A DNA stretch of 22,987 nt from DAOMFM01 sp035429825 (GTDB taxonomy: Bacteria; Acidobacteriota; Blastocatellia; UBA7656; JADIYM01), in assembly GCA_044224215.1 (NCBI GenBank), contig JBGAKX010000071.1, forward strand, positions 1 through 22,987, written 5' to 3'. A program made the position numbers and the translations under genes. Each line of letters begins with the position of its first letter. Position 1 is the stretch's first letter. Shown in pieces: positions 1 to 7,648 of the stretch. The notes below the pieces were generated by a model that did not search any database, was not told the DNA's origin, and saw nothing but the letters and a program-made list of their open reading frames with translations.

Positions 1-1277
1 TTCTTGAGCGCCGGCCACACGAACAGGTGGAAGCCCACCATGCACGAAACGGGATTCCCCGGCAGACCAAAGAAGGTCGTCGCGCCTAGCTTCGCGAAAA
101 CGACCGGCTTGCCCGGCTTCATCGAGACGCGCCAGAAATCGAGCTCGGCGCCAAGCGCGTCGAGAGCCGCCTTGACGTAATCGAACTCGCCGACCGACAC
201 GCCGCCGCTCGTGATGACGACGTCTGACGACGCCGCGCTCTCGAGCGCCGCAGTAATGTCGCCGAGCGTGTCGCGCGCGATCGGCAGCACGCGCGGCTCG
301 CCGCCCGCCTCGCGCACCAGCGCCGCAAGCGAATGGGCGTTCGAGTTGACGATCTGACCCGGGCCCGGCACCGTGTCGACGTCCACCAGTTCATCCCCGG
401 TCGACACGACGGCAACGACGGGCCGGCGCGCGACCGTGACCCGTCCCTTCCCTATCGACGCGAGCAGACCGATCTCGCCGGCGCCGATCGCGGCGCCCGG
501 CAGAAACAGCGTCTGCCCCGTGCGAACGTCCTCGCCGCGACGTCTGATGTGCGCCCCCGGCCGAGCATCGCGAAACACGCGCACACGATCGCCGTCCGTT
601 TCGGTCACTTCGACGATCACAATTGCATCGGCGCCGTCCGGAATCGTCGCGCCGGTCATGATCCGTGTCGCCTGCCCCGCACCAACCGTACGCGACGGCA
701 CATAGCCCGCGGGCAGCGTCTCGATCACGTCCAGCGTGACCGGCGTCTCGCGCGTCGCGCCGGCGACGTCCGCGGCCCGCACGGCGTAGCCGTCCATCGC
801 CGTGTTGTCGGCTGCAGGGATGTCGGCCGGAGCAACCACCTGCTCCGCGAGCACGCGGCCGTGCGCGTCGACGAGTGCGACCTCCTCCGCGCCGAGCGGC
901 GTGACCGCGCGCATAACGCGCTCGCGAGCCTCTTCAACCGTCAGCATCGCCGGCTTCCCTGCCCGCTCCGCATTCTGCGCGCGATCTGTCTCCACTCCGC
1001 GCGATCCAGGCTGGCATGCGTGCGAACCGTCGCAGTACGGCGGCGTGGACGTGGCCTTGCAGCCGCACCACGAATGCGTTCCCGGTTCGTCGAGCGTCAC
1101 GATCACCGGCGCAGACGGGCCCCCGCGATGCGAACCGTCGCAGAACGGCTGCTGCTCGGACTTCCCGCACGCGCACCACCAGTGCTCGCCTGCCTCGACG
1201 TGGCATACGAACGGCTCGGCTCGGCGGGTGTACGGTCGCGCCGCAAAAGCCTCCGGCGATCGCTCCTTCTTGGCCAT
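1..1277 (-). CDS. moeA: Tandem CDGSH iron-sulfur domain in frame with MoeA (molybdopterin molybdenumtransferase), 3' end outside window
   Basis: MoeA inserts molybdate into adenylylated molybdopterin in the last step of molybdenum cofactor synthesis, in the cytoplasm. From ATG at 1277 one frame stays open to the window edge. Residues 1-110 carry two CDGSH motifs. Residue 111 is a Met (947) that starts a standard MoeA N-terminus, followed by DNTAMDGYAV, MTGATIPDGADAIV, TGDEL, SGGVSVGEFDY, MKPGKP and FGLPGNPVS. The MoeA part is clean over 315 codons and lacks only its C-terminal domain. ATG 1277 lies 12 bases after the oppC stop with GGGAG upstream, so it is the last visible gene of the opp operon. 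No stop separates CDGSH from MoeA. An alternative is that a one-base indel hides the CDGSH stop: the next frame ends in a TGA overlapping the MoeA ATG (ATGCTGA), a classic coupled overlap. MoeA identity is near certain; the fusion is not. Confidence 0.88.
   Translation of the reverse strand, partial: MAKKERSPEAFAARPYTRRAEPFVCHVEAGEHWWCACGKSEQQPFCDGSHRGGPSAPVIVTLDEPGTHSWCGCKATSTPPYCDGSHACQPGSRGVETDRAQNAERAGKPAMLTVEEARERVMRAVTPLGAEEVALVDAHGRVLAEQVVAPADIPAADNTAMDGYAVRAADVAGATRETPVTLDVIETLPAGYVPSRTVGAGQATRIMTGATIPDGADAIVIVEVTETDGDRVRVFRDARPGAHIRRRGEDVRTGQTLFLPGAAIGAGEIGLLASIGKGRVTVARRPVVAVVSTGDELVDVDTVPGPGQIVNSNAHSLAALVREAGGEPRVLPIARDTLGDITAALESAASSDVVITSGGVSVGEFDYVKAALDALGAELDFWRVSMKPGKPVVFAKLGATTFFGLPGNPVSCMVGFHLFVWPALK
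948..1277 (-). other. Tandem CDGSH [2Fe-2S] domain part of the fused frame
   Basis: CDGSH domains bind a labile [2Fe-2S] cluster through three Cys and one His (C-x-C-x2-S/T-x3-P-x-C-D-G-S/T-H). Both copies are complete: C35, C37, C46, H50 (CACGKSEQQPFCDGSH) and C71, C73, C82, H86 (CGCKATSTPPYCDGSH). Two motifs in one chain resemble mitochondrial-type CISD3 and its bacterial relatives. Residues 87-110 form an Ala/Arg-rich linker that reads straight into MoeA. In bacteria such domains usually stand alone as proteins of roughly 70-100 residues, so this unit may be a separate gene whose stop was lost. Confidence 0.85.
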
Positions 1278-1289
1278 TCACCGCTCCCG

Positions 1290-2309
1290 CTACTCCTTGC
1301 GCATCTGCGGATCGAGCGCGTCGCGGAGTCCATCCCCGAGAAAATTCAGGCTGAGCAGCGTCACGGCGAGCATCAGCGCCGGAAAGATCAGCTGCCACGG
1401 GTAGATCGCCATCGGACCGACGCCTTCGTTGACGAGGGTTCCCCACGACGAGAACGGCGGAGGCACGCCGAGACCGAGAAACGACAGGAACGCTTCCTGC
1501 AGCATGACTGAAGGCACCGTCAGCGTCGTGTAGACGATCACGGGACCGAGCGTGTTCGGCACGATGTGACGAAAGATGATCGAGAACCGGGATGCGCCGA
1601 CGCAACGTGCGGCCTCGACGAACTCCTGGTTTCTGAGCGACAGCACCTGCCCGCGGACGATGCGCGCCATCGTGAGCCACGAGACCGCGCCGATCGCCGC
1701 GAACAGCACGAGGAAGTTGCGCTCGAAGATCGACACCAGAACGATCACGACAAAGATGTACGGAAGCGAATAGATGATGTCGACGATGCGCATCATCACC
1801 TGGTCGGTGCGGCCGCCGAGGTAGCCCGCGATCGCGCCGTACGCGACGCCGATCACAAAGCTGACCGCCGTCGCGACGAGTCCGACCGTAAGCGAAATAG
1901 TCCCGCCCACGATGATCCGCACGAGCAGGTCGCGGCCGAGCACGTCCGTGCCCAGCCAGTGGTGGATCGACGGCGAGAGGTTTGTCTCTTCGAGGCTCGT
2001 CTTGTCAAACGTGTACGGGAGGATGTCGCTCAGTCGCGCGAGCCGTTCGTAGCCGTGCGCGCCCGCCCAGTCGTGGAGCAGTCCGATCGATCCGACGAGC
2101 GAGATCGCAACGACGACGAGCGTGATAAAGCCGCCCATCATCGCGACGCGGTTCTTCCGCAATCGGCGCCACGCATCGCGCCACAGGCTCGATCCCTTCA
2201 CGAGATCGGCCTCGGTCGTCGCGTGCCCGGTCAGCACCTCGTCGATGCCCGCGCCTTCCGGCGTGACGTGGTGCTCGTTCGCAATGTCGAAATCGTCGGG
2301 GCGTGCCAC
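1290..2309 (-). CDS. oppC: Oligopeptide ABC transporter permease OppC/DppC
   Basis: Inner-membrane permease of a peptide ABC importer; it pairs with OppB to form the pore. The start is GTG at 2309, nine bases after the oppB stop with GAGGAAA just upstream; 339 aa. A long cytoplasmic N-terminus precedes the first membrane helix (about residues 57-77, MMGGFITLVVVAISLVG). The OppC_N and BPD_transp_1 parts follow, with HHWLGTDVLGRD and GYLGGRTDQVMMRIVDIIYS, and the ATPase-coupling EAA loop EFVEAARCVGASRFSIIFRH. The C-terminal NFLGDGLRDALDPQMRK signature is typical of the family. Length is slightly above the usual 290-310 aa because of the N-terminus and an extra periplasmic segment. OppC and DppC cannot be told apart from sequence alone, and substrate is not predictable. 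Confidence 0.95.
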   Translation of the reverse strand: MARPDDFDIANEHHVTPEGAGIDEVLTGHATTEADLVKGSSLWRDAWRRLRKNRVAMMGGFITLVVVAISLVGSIGLLHDWAGAHGYERLARLSDILPYTFDKTSLEETNLSPSIHHWLGTDVLGRDLLVRIIVGGTISLTVGLVATAVSFVIGVAYGAIAGYLGGRTDQVMMRIVDIIYSLPYIFVVIVLVSIFERNFLVLFAAIGAVSWLTMARIVRGQVLSLRNQEFVEAARCVGASRFSIIFRHIVPNTLGPVIVYTTLTVPSVMLQEAFLSFLGLGVPPPFSSWGTLVNEGVGPMAIYPWQLIFPALMLAVTLLSLNFLGDGLRDALDPQMRKE

Positions 2310-2318
2310 GTCGTTTCC

Positions 2319-3449
2319 TCAGTCGTACTTGATCCGCGGATCGATGAATGCGTAGGCGATGTCGACCAGCAGGTTCATCACGATCAACACCACGGACACA
2401 AAGAACACGATCCCGAGCGTCAGCGTGTAGTCGCGGTTCGTTGCCGATTGCAGAAAGAACTGGCCGAGACCGCCGAGCGCAAAGATCCGCTCGACGACGA
2501 TCGTTCCCGCGAGAAGAAACGCAAGCGCGGGACCGGTGAACGAGACCACGGGCAGCAACGCGCTTCGCAGCGCGTGCCGCAGGACGACCGCGCGTTCCGT
2601 GAGCCCCTTGGCCCGCGCCGTCCGAACGTAGTCGGTTCTAAGCGTTTCGAGCATCGCCGCGCGCATCAACCGTGCGATATACGCCGTGTACACGGCCGAG
2701 AGCGTGACCGCCGGCAGCACGAGGAACCGAATGTTTGGCACCGAGAACGGGCCGAGATCCCACCACTCCATCAATGCCGGCGGAAAGATGTAGAGCGTCA
2801 GCGAGAGCACGAGGATCAGGATCGGTCCGAGGACGAGTGCCGGCACCGACAGACCGAACACCGCACTGCCCATCGACGCGTAGTCGACGAGCGAGTTCTG
2901 GCGGTACGCCGCGACGATGCCGATGGGAATGCCAAACGCGAGCGCGAGCAGATAGGCGAGCAGACCGAGACAGAACGACAACGGCAGCCCGGTCCAGATC
3001 ACTTCGGCGACCGACCGTGCATCCGTGAAGCGCGTCGACGGCCCGAAGTTGCCTCCGACGACTCCCCACTCCCACATGCGTGCACCGGTCTCCTCGTCGG
3101 CTACGGATCGCCCGATGAAATAGTTGTTGTACTGGTTGTCGAATCCGTTCCATCGGAAGAATCCGAACGTCCCAGTCGACGTGTTCCAGCCCGGGAAGAT
3201 CCATCGCGTCTGCCACTGCTCGGTCCCGTCGGGCCGCAGTGTCGTGTACGACTCCTTCAGCGAGACGTAGAACATCGGCCGGTCGAGCCCGAACCGGCGG
3301 TTCAGGTTGTGCTGCACGACCTCGGTCAGTTGCTTCTCGTTCGCGAACGGATTCCCCGGCGCCAGACGCATCACAAAGAACGTCAGCGTCATGATGATGA
3401 CGAGAAGCGGGATGATCTGAAGCAGCCGTTTGACGACGAACGTGAACAT
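2319..3449 (-). CDS. oppB: Oligopeptide ABC transporter permease OppB/DppB
   Basis: First permease subunit of the peptide importer. The start is ATG 3449, where the typical OppB N-terminus begins (MFTFVVKRLLQIIPLLVI, then FFVMRLAPGNPF). The frame stays open further upstream, but that part is low-complexity antisense of oppA. The protein is 376 aa against the usual 305-335. The excess is a loop of about 90 residues after the first helix, rich in Trp, Phe, Tyr and Asn (WIFPGWNTSTGTFGFFRWNG), which should face the periplasm. The remaining helices and the EAA loop (DYVRTARAKGLTERAVVLRHALR) are normal. The ATG follows the oppA stop by 17 bases, with only a weak ribosome site. Confidence 0.94.
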   Translation of the reverse strand: MFTFVVKRLLQIIPLLVIIMTLTFFVMRLAPGNPFANEKQLTEVVQHNLNRRFGLDRPMFYVSLKESYTTLRPDGTEQWQTRWIFPGWNTSTGTFGFFRWNGFDNQYNNYFIGRSVADEETGARMWEWGVVGGNFGPSTRFTDARSVAEVIWTGLPLSFCLGLLAYLLALAFGIPIGIVAAYRQNSLVDYASMGSAVFGLSVPALVLGPILILVLSLTLYIFPPALMEWWDLGPFSVPNIRFLVLPAVTLSAVYTAYIARLMRAAMLETLRTDYVRTARAKGLTERAVVLRHALRSALLPVVSFTGPALAFLLAGTIVVERIFALGGLGQFFLQSATNRDYTLTLGIVFFVSVVLIVMNLLVDIAYAFIDPRIKYD

Positions 3450-3466
3450 TGGTCGCTGTGCGCCGG

Positions 3467-5116
3467 CTAGTGGACGCTCTCTCCCGTGTCCTGATCGGGC
3501 CGCCAGTCGTTGTTGATCGACACGAACTTGAGCGGATGCTGGTCGAGCGGATTGAAGTACCAGCCGTCGAGGAACGGCTTCTTCAGGCCGACGCTCGCAT
3601 AGTAGTAGATCGGAATGATCGGCATATCGTCGAGAAGAATCGCCTCGGCCTGGGCGAGCATTGCCAGTCGCCGCTGCGGATCCGGGTCGCTGTTCGCCTT
3701 CTCCATCAGCGCGGTGTACTTCGGATTCAGCCAGCCGGAGTGATTGCCGAACGTGTCCGCCTGGAACAGGTCGAGGAACGTGTTCGGATCGAGGTAGTCG
3801 GCAATCCACCCGTCGCGCGCGACGTCGAAGCGCCGCTGCTCGCGCGTCGCCTGAAAGACCTGCCATTCCTGGTTGTTGAGCTCGACCGGGATGTTCAGCT
3901 GCTCCTTCCACATGCTCTGGATCAGCTCGGCGAGCTGCCGGTGCGACTCGAGCGTGTTGAAGAAGATCTCGATCTTCGGGAACCCCGCGCCGTTCGGATA
4001 ACCCGCCTCGGCCAGCAGCTTTCGCGCAAGGTCCGGATCGTATTTCGGCACATCAGGGTATGGATATCCGGGCGTGCCCGGCGGCACGAAGTCGTACGCG
4101 GGGATCTGCCCGGCGCCAAGGTACTTCTCGCAGATCTCCTTCTTGTCGATGGAGAGCGCCAGCGCCCGCCGTACACGCGCGTCGTTGAGCGGGGGCCGGC
4201 GGACATTCAGGCTGTAATAGTACGTGCCGTATTCGGCGTTGATATGGAAGTCCTTCTTGCCGCGGAGCGCCTTGACGAACGACGTGGGGACGCTCTGGCC
4301 GCCTCCCGCTAAAACATAGACCTCTTTGGCTTTATAGAGATTGACGGCCGTATTCTGGTCCTCGACTGGCAGGTACACGGCGCGCGTGATGACGCACCGT
4401 GCGGCGTCCCAGTGTCCGTTCCACTTCTCGAGGACGATGCGGTCGTACGGCACGCGTTTGACGAGCCGGTAAGGACCGCTCGAGACGTTGTGCTCGGGGG
4501 TGACCCACTGGTCGCCCCACGCCTCGATGGCCCACTGCGGGACCGCGGCGAACGCGTAGTGCGGCGTCATCGCGAGGAAGAACGCGGTCGGCCGTTCCAT
4601 CGTGACCTCGAGCGTGTGCGCGTCGATGGCGCGGACGCCGAGCTGTGTGATGTCGTCGAGCTTGCTGTCGTTGATCGCTTCGCCGTTCTTGACGTAGTAG
4701 ATCAGGTTTGCGTACGGCGACGCGGTGGCTGGATCGGCGAGCCGCCGCCATGAATACACAAAGTCGTCGGCCGTGAGCGGTCTGCCGTCGGTCCACGTGG
4801 CGTCCGATCGCAGGTGGAACGTCCAGACGCTTGCGTCAGCGTTCGACTCCCACGAGGTGGCGACGCATGGGATGGGCTCGGAGGTCTTCGGGTCGTACGT
4901 CGTCAGGCAGTCGTAGAGGTTGAGCATGATGGCCGACTCGGGGACGCCGGCAGTCTTGTGCGGATCGAGCGAGCGCGGCTCGCTCTGGTTCGAGATGTAG
5001 AGGACCTGGTCGCCGGGGGGCGACGTTGCTCCGAAGTAGGCTCCGGCGGTCACGCACGCCTGGAATGCCAGGGCGGCGAGCACTGGGAGCGCAATACGAC
5101 CCACTTGCCTGTTCAA
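3467..5116 (-). CDS. oppA: Peptide ABC transporter substrate-binding protein OppA (SBP_bac_5)
   Basis: Periplasmic solute-binding component that delivers peptides to OppBC. I choose TTG at 5116 because GGAGG lies about six bases upstream and the frame there opens a signal sequence: NRQVGRIALPVLAALAFQAC, with Cys21 as a possible lipid anchor (the FQAC box is non-canonical). An upstream in-frame start at 5242 would add residues with no signal character and run through a palindrome. The mature part is a family 5 binding protein: ISNQSEPRSLDPHKT, then TFHLRSDATWTDGRPLTADDFVYSW and SSGPYRLVK. The C-terminal lobe has YYSLNVRRPPLNDARVRRALALSIDK and ends near FLDGWYFNPLDQHPLKFVSI. The 549-aa length is normal. 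It is the first gene of the operon; no oppD or oppF ATPase gene lies in the window. Confidence 0.95.
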   Translation of the reverse strand: MNRQVGRIALPVLAALAFQACVTAGAYFGATSPPGDQVLYISNQSEPRSLDPHKTAGVPESAIMLNLYDCLTTYDPKTSEPIPCVATSWESNADASVWTFHLRSDATWTDGRPLTADDFVYSWRRLADPATASPYANLIYYVKNGEAINDSKLDDITQLGVRAIDAHTLEVTMERPTAFFLAMTPHYAFAAVPQWAIEAWGDQWVTPEHNVSSGPYRLVKRVPYDRIVLEKWNGHWDAARCVITRAVYLPVEDQNTAVNLYKAKEVYVLAGGGQSVPTSFVKALRGKKDFHINAEYGTYYYSLNVRRPPLNDARVRRALALSIDKKEICEKYLGAGQIPAYDFVPPGTPGYPYPDVPKYDPDLARKLLAEAGYPNGAGFPKIEIFFNTLESHRQLAELIQSMWKEQLNIPVELNNQEWQVFQATREQRRFDVARDGWIADYLDPNTFLDLFQADTFGNHSGWLNPKYTALMEKANSDPDPQRRLAMLAQAEAILLDDMPIIPIYYYASVGLKKPFLDGWYFNPLDQHPLKFVSINNDWRPDQDTGESVH

Positions 5117-5215
5117 CCACGGCCTCCGATGGTGTTGGTGTGCGGTAGGACGGTTATAACCGTGTGTTTGCCCGTGGTGCAAGGGATGGGCCGGCGTACC
5201 GACACAGAGCCGGGC

Positions 5216-5275
5216 GCGGTAGCGCTCGGGCCCCAACGACATGAACGGCCCAGGTTGGGGCCTGAGCGCTACCGC
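5216..5275. repeat. REP-like inverted repeat hairpin
   Basis: Two 22-base arms, 5216-5237 and 5254-5275, are reverse complements with one mismatch and a 16-base loop. The right arm (GTTGGGGCCTGAGCGCTACC plus GC) occurs again without change at 21601-21622. The hairpin sits between the 3' end of the membrane-protein gene and the start of oppA, so it could also end transcription of the former. It has no T-run, so it is not a standard intrinsic terminator. Confidence 0.85.
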
Positions 5276-5280
5276 GCTCC

Positions 5281-5308
5281 GCTCAGTTATCCGCGCTCAG
5301 TTATCCGC
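5281..5308. repeat. Two exact 14-bp tandem repeats (GCTCAGTTATCCGC)
   Basis: GCTCAGTTATCCGC occurs at 5281-5294 and again at 5295-5308. The second copy contains the stop codon (TAA at 5301-5303) of the minus-strand membrane protein and its last codons. The unit begins six bases after the REP-like hairpin, so it may be part of the same mobile repeat. Confidence 0.8.
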
Positions 5309-5669
5309 GCGCGCGCCTCGCCTGGATAAACGAATTCACGCACAGCACCAGAAACACCGCGCACATCGCCGCCATCGCGGCCTTGGCCTCGACGGCTCCC
5401 GGCCGTTCCACCGTCCCGCCGGTCGCAATCGTCACGACGCCGAGCAGCCCCTTCGCTGTCGCAAGGAACCCAATGAGCGCCAGTGCAGCCGCGCCGTGCA
5501 TTGCGTGCTTCACCAGGTGCTCCTTGAGCGCGATCGCCCCGAGCACGACAAAGACGACGCCAAACGCCGCCGGGATCAACGCCGTCGGGCTGACCATGCC
5601 CGACCCGTAGTACGACCCGACTCCCAGCACAACCAGCAACAGCCCGAATCCGATGGTTACCTTTGCCAC
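5301..5669 (-). CDS. Small four-helix membrane protein, function unknown
   Basis: I do not recognise this 122-aa protein. It starts at GTG 5669 behind a G-rich ribosome site (GGGGGGCGG). It has four hydrophobic segments: about residues 4-20 (VTIGFGLLLVVLGVGSYYG), 28-48 (ALIPAAFGVVFVVLGAIAL), 55-78 (HAMHGAAALALIGFLATAKG) and 96-115 (AAMAAMCAVFLVLCVNSF). A short basic tail, QARRARG, follows. His and Lys residues sit between helices 2 and 3. The frame is open further upstream to 6059, but that stretch is Arg/Ser-rich antisense. It diverges from the 5824 gene with about 155 bases between, which must hold both promoters. An integral inner-membrane protein is likely; nothing in the sequence gives a function. 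Confidence 0.75.
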   Translation of the reverse strand: MAKVTIGFGLLLVVLGVGSYYGSGMVSPTALIPAAFGVVFVVLGAIALKEHLVKHAMHGAAALALIGFLATAKGLLGVVTIATGGTVERPGAVEAKAAMAAMCAVFLVLCVNSFIQARRARG

Positions 5670-5823
5670 GTGGACCGCCCCCCGATCTTTGAACTCCTGC
5701 GAATCGGGCGGGATGATACCACACGCGCTGGACTCAAAACCGGCGTCTCTCGTACACTTCACCAATCCAAATGGCGCATTGTGTTCCACAGTCCGCCACG
5801 CCCGAAAGGACCTCCATACGCCA

Positions 5824-6609
5824 ATGAGCAGGCGGCGCCGGCGCGACCGGACCATCGATCCCCTCGCCAATCCGGCCGCCGTCCGGGCGCTCCTCGGACG
5901 GCTCGTCGAGCGGCTGCCGATGGATGTCCCCAATAACGAGCGTGAGATAGTGCGGATGCTCCGCGCCGCGTCGCACTGCGAACGCCGCGGGTGGGCCCGC
6001 AGCCTCCGCGGCCGCCCGAGCCGGTACGATCGCGGGAAGCTGTCCCGGCTGTGGGCCACGCTCGGCGAGGAGCTGTCGCGTGGAACACGGGCAACCGTCT
6101 CGGCCCGGACCTTTACCGAGCACTACCTGAGGCTCCTCAGCTGCCCGGCCGACGCCGTTGCCGCCCTGCAGGACGGACGCCTGAACCTGTTCGAGGCGCT
6201 CCAGCTCGCCCGCATCACCTCCAAGACCACGGGGATGACGTCTTCCGGCGCAGCCAAACTGCGCGCCCGCGTGCTGGCGGCCCACGTCGCCGGCCGTGGC
6301 TCGGCACGGCAGCTCTACGAGCGCATCAACGAGCTGCTCGGGAAACCGCGCACGTCCCAGGCGTCGGCGCCGGATCGATCGGCCTACGCGCGTCCGGGCG
6401 ACGACGAGGACGACGACCTCGACGCCGAGACGGACGCGTACCTCTCGGACCCCGGAGCGATGTTCGCGGACCAGCTGCGTCAGGTCGCGATCGAGATGGC
6501 CAGGATCGAGCCCGAACAGATCACCGAGGCCGAGTCGACGGCGCTTTTCGACCTGCTCGACCAGCTGTACCTGCGGGCGTCGAAGATTTCGCGCCGGACG
6601 CGCGAGTAA
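5824..6609 (+). CDS. ParB/KorB-like HTH-segment protein, function unknown
   Basis: 261 aa, starting at ATG 5824 after AAAGGACCTCC. The N-terminus is very basic (MSRRRRRDRTIDPL). Residues of about 85-130 read RATVSARTFTEHYLRLLSCP, then DAVAALQDGRLNLFEALQLA. This matches the pattern of the second half of the ParB/KorB DNA-binding domain (S-R-x-Y-V-x-N-x-L-R-L-L-x-L-P, then V-x-x-x-x-x-x-G-x-L-S-x-x-H-A-R-A-L). The ParB N-terminal CTPase domain with its GERR box is absent. After about residue 180 comes an acidic run (GDDEDDDLDAETD) and then a helical C-terminus. The gene converges on parB, whose corrected tail would overlap its 3' end. I infer a DNA-binding partner of the adjacent ParAB pair. 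The family match is by eye. Confidence 0.7.
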   Translation: MSRRRRRDRTIDPLANPAAVRALLGRLVERLPMDVPNNEREIVRMLRAASHCERRGWARSLRGRPSRYDRGKLSRLWATLGEELSRGTRATVSARTFTEHYLRLLSCPADAVAALQDGRLNLFEALQLARITSKTTGMTSSGAAKLRARVLAAHVAGRGSARQLYERINELLGKPRTSQASAPDRSAYARPGDDEDDDLDAETDAYLSDPGAMFADQLRQVAIEMARIEPEQITEAESTALFDLLDQLYLRASKISRRTRE

Positions 6610-6809
6610 GCGCCGCCTCGAGCTGGCGCGCCGCGTCCTCGATCGCGCCGTTGCCGCCGAGCACGCGCGCCGTCCACCGAGCAAGCGACACCTGCTCGGC
6701 GATGATCGCCTCGCGCTGCGAGGTGCCGATCGCGCGCGCCGCGCCGTCGGGCGACAACGCCGAGGCCGCGCACCGCGCGCCCGCAGCGCCTCCACCTGTG
6801 CGTCGGCCT
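6521..6809 (-). pseudogene. Probable frameshifted C-terminal part of ParB
   Basis: Past the apparent ParB stop, sensible protein continues in other frames. Near 6852 a one-base change leads to GKSKTGGKPVRRGRPMKADA, with an AT-hook-like RRGRP core, then QVEALRAR. Near 6770 a second change leads to ASALSPDGAARAIGTSQREA and IIAEQVSLARWTARVLGG. The latter then reads NGAIEDAARQLEAALTR. The helical, charged pattern fits a ParB dimerisation tail, giving about 350 aa in total. The last part overlaps the 3' end of the plus-strand gene. It could instead be real truncation. Confidence 0.45.
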
Positions 6810-7613
6810 TCATCGGACGGCCGCGGCGCACCGGTTTTCCGCCGGTCTTCGACTTCCCGACCGACCGCCCTTGCCGCGCAGCGCCTCGAGGTCGCGAACC
6901 GTCGCGCCGTCCCGGATCATCTCCGCCGCGCGCCGCCGCAGTGCGGGATCCTCGGGCAGCTGCGCGTACTCGTAGAGCACGCTCATCGAAGGTTGCGACG
7001 TCGCAAGTGCCTTGTATTCGGTTGAAGGGATTCGACTTACGGAATAAATACGGGAAATGTACGCGGGCGACTTCCCCAGCCGCTTCGCCACCTCCTCGTG
7101 GCTCAGCTCGTCGACCTCGGCGAGCCGGACGATGGCGTGCGCCTCTTCCATCGGCGCCAGGTCCTCGCGCTGCAGGTTCTCGGCGAGCTGCGCAAGCCGC
7201 GCATCGCGGAGCGATTCCCCAGCCAGCACGACGCACGGAACGTTGTCGAGCCCTGCCGCTCGCGCGGCGCGAAGTCGACGCTCGCCCGCGACCACGACGT
7301 ATGTGCCCGATCCGTCGGCAAGCCTGCGCACGAGAATCGGCTGCAGGACGCCCTGCGAGCGGATGCTCGAGGCGAGCTCGTCGAGCGAATGCGCGACGAA
7401 CGTGCGGCGCGGCTGGTCGGGGTCGGTCTCGATCGCGGAGATCGGCAGCGTCCGCGACCACGTCACGGGCGCTTCGTCGGCCGTCGTGGTTTCGTCTGAC
7501 GTTCCGGGAACGTGCCACGGCCGCGTCGCCTTTGGCGCGGATCTCGCTGACGACGATCCCGGCTTGTATCCGCTCGCGCTCTCGGCCCATTTGCCCTTGG
7601 ATTTGTCTGCCAT
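6810..7613 (-). CDS. parB: ParB-family partition protein (C-terminus probably frameshifted)
   Basis: ParB binds parS DNA, spreads as a CTP-dependent clamp and stimulates ParA. The start is ATG 7613 with GAGGGG upstream; the frame is open to 7652, but that Met has no ribosome site. After a disordered N-terminus (1-50) comes the ParB/Srx nuclease-like domain: ISAIETDPDQPRRTF, then ELASSIRSQGVLQPILVR. The GERRLRAA box is at 110-117 and AQLAENLQREDLAPMEEA at about 141-158. The helix-turn-helix is near 170-190 (LSHEEVAKRLGKSPAYISRI). As written the protein ends at 267 aa in an odd Arg/Ala tail, and homologous-looking sequence continues in other frames downstream. It lies 35 bases after parA and should be co-transcribed with it. 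Confidence 0.9.
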   Translation of the reverse strand: MADKSKGKWAESASGYKPGSSSARSAPKATRPWHVPGTSDETTTADEAPVTWSRTLPISAIETDPDQPRRTFVAHSLDELASSIRSQGVLQPILVRRLADGSGTYVVVAGERRLRAARAAGLDNVPCVVLAGESLRDARLAQLAENLQREDLAPMEEAHAIVRLAEVDELSHEEVAKRLGKSPAYISRIYSVSRIPSTEYKALATSQPSMSVLYEYAQLPEDPALRRRAAEMIRDGATVRDLEALRGKGGRSGSRRPAENRCAAAVR

Positions 7614-7648
7614 TGACCCCTCGCAGCGGCCGTCCGGCCCGGCCGCGA

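Noticed and set aside
1566..3470. A 634-codon plus-strand open frame across oppC and oppB
   Set aside because: It is antisense to two well-conserved permeases and has Arg/Asp/His-rich shadow composition with no recognisable domain.
5216..5275. Intrinsic transcription terminator
   Set aside because: The stem is strong but no T-run follows on either strand, and the same arm recurs far away, which points to a dispersed repeat.
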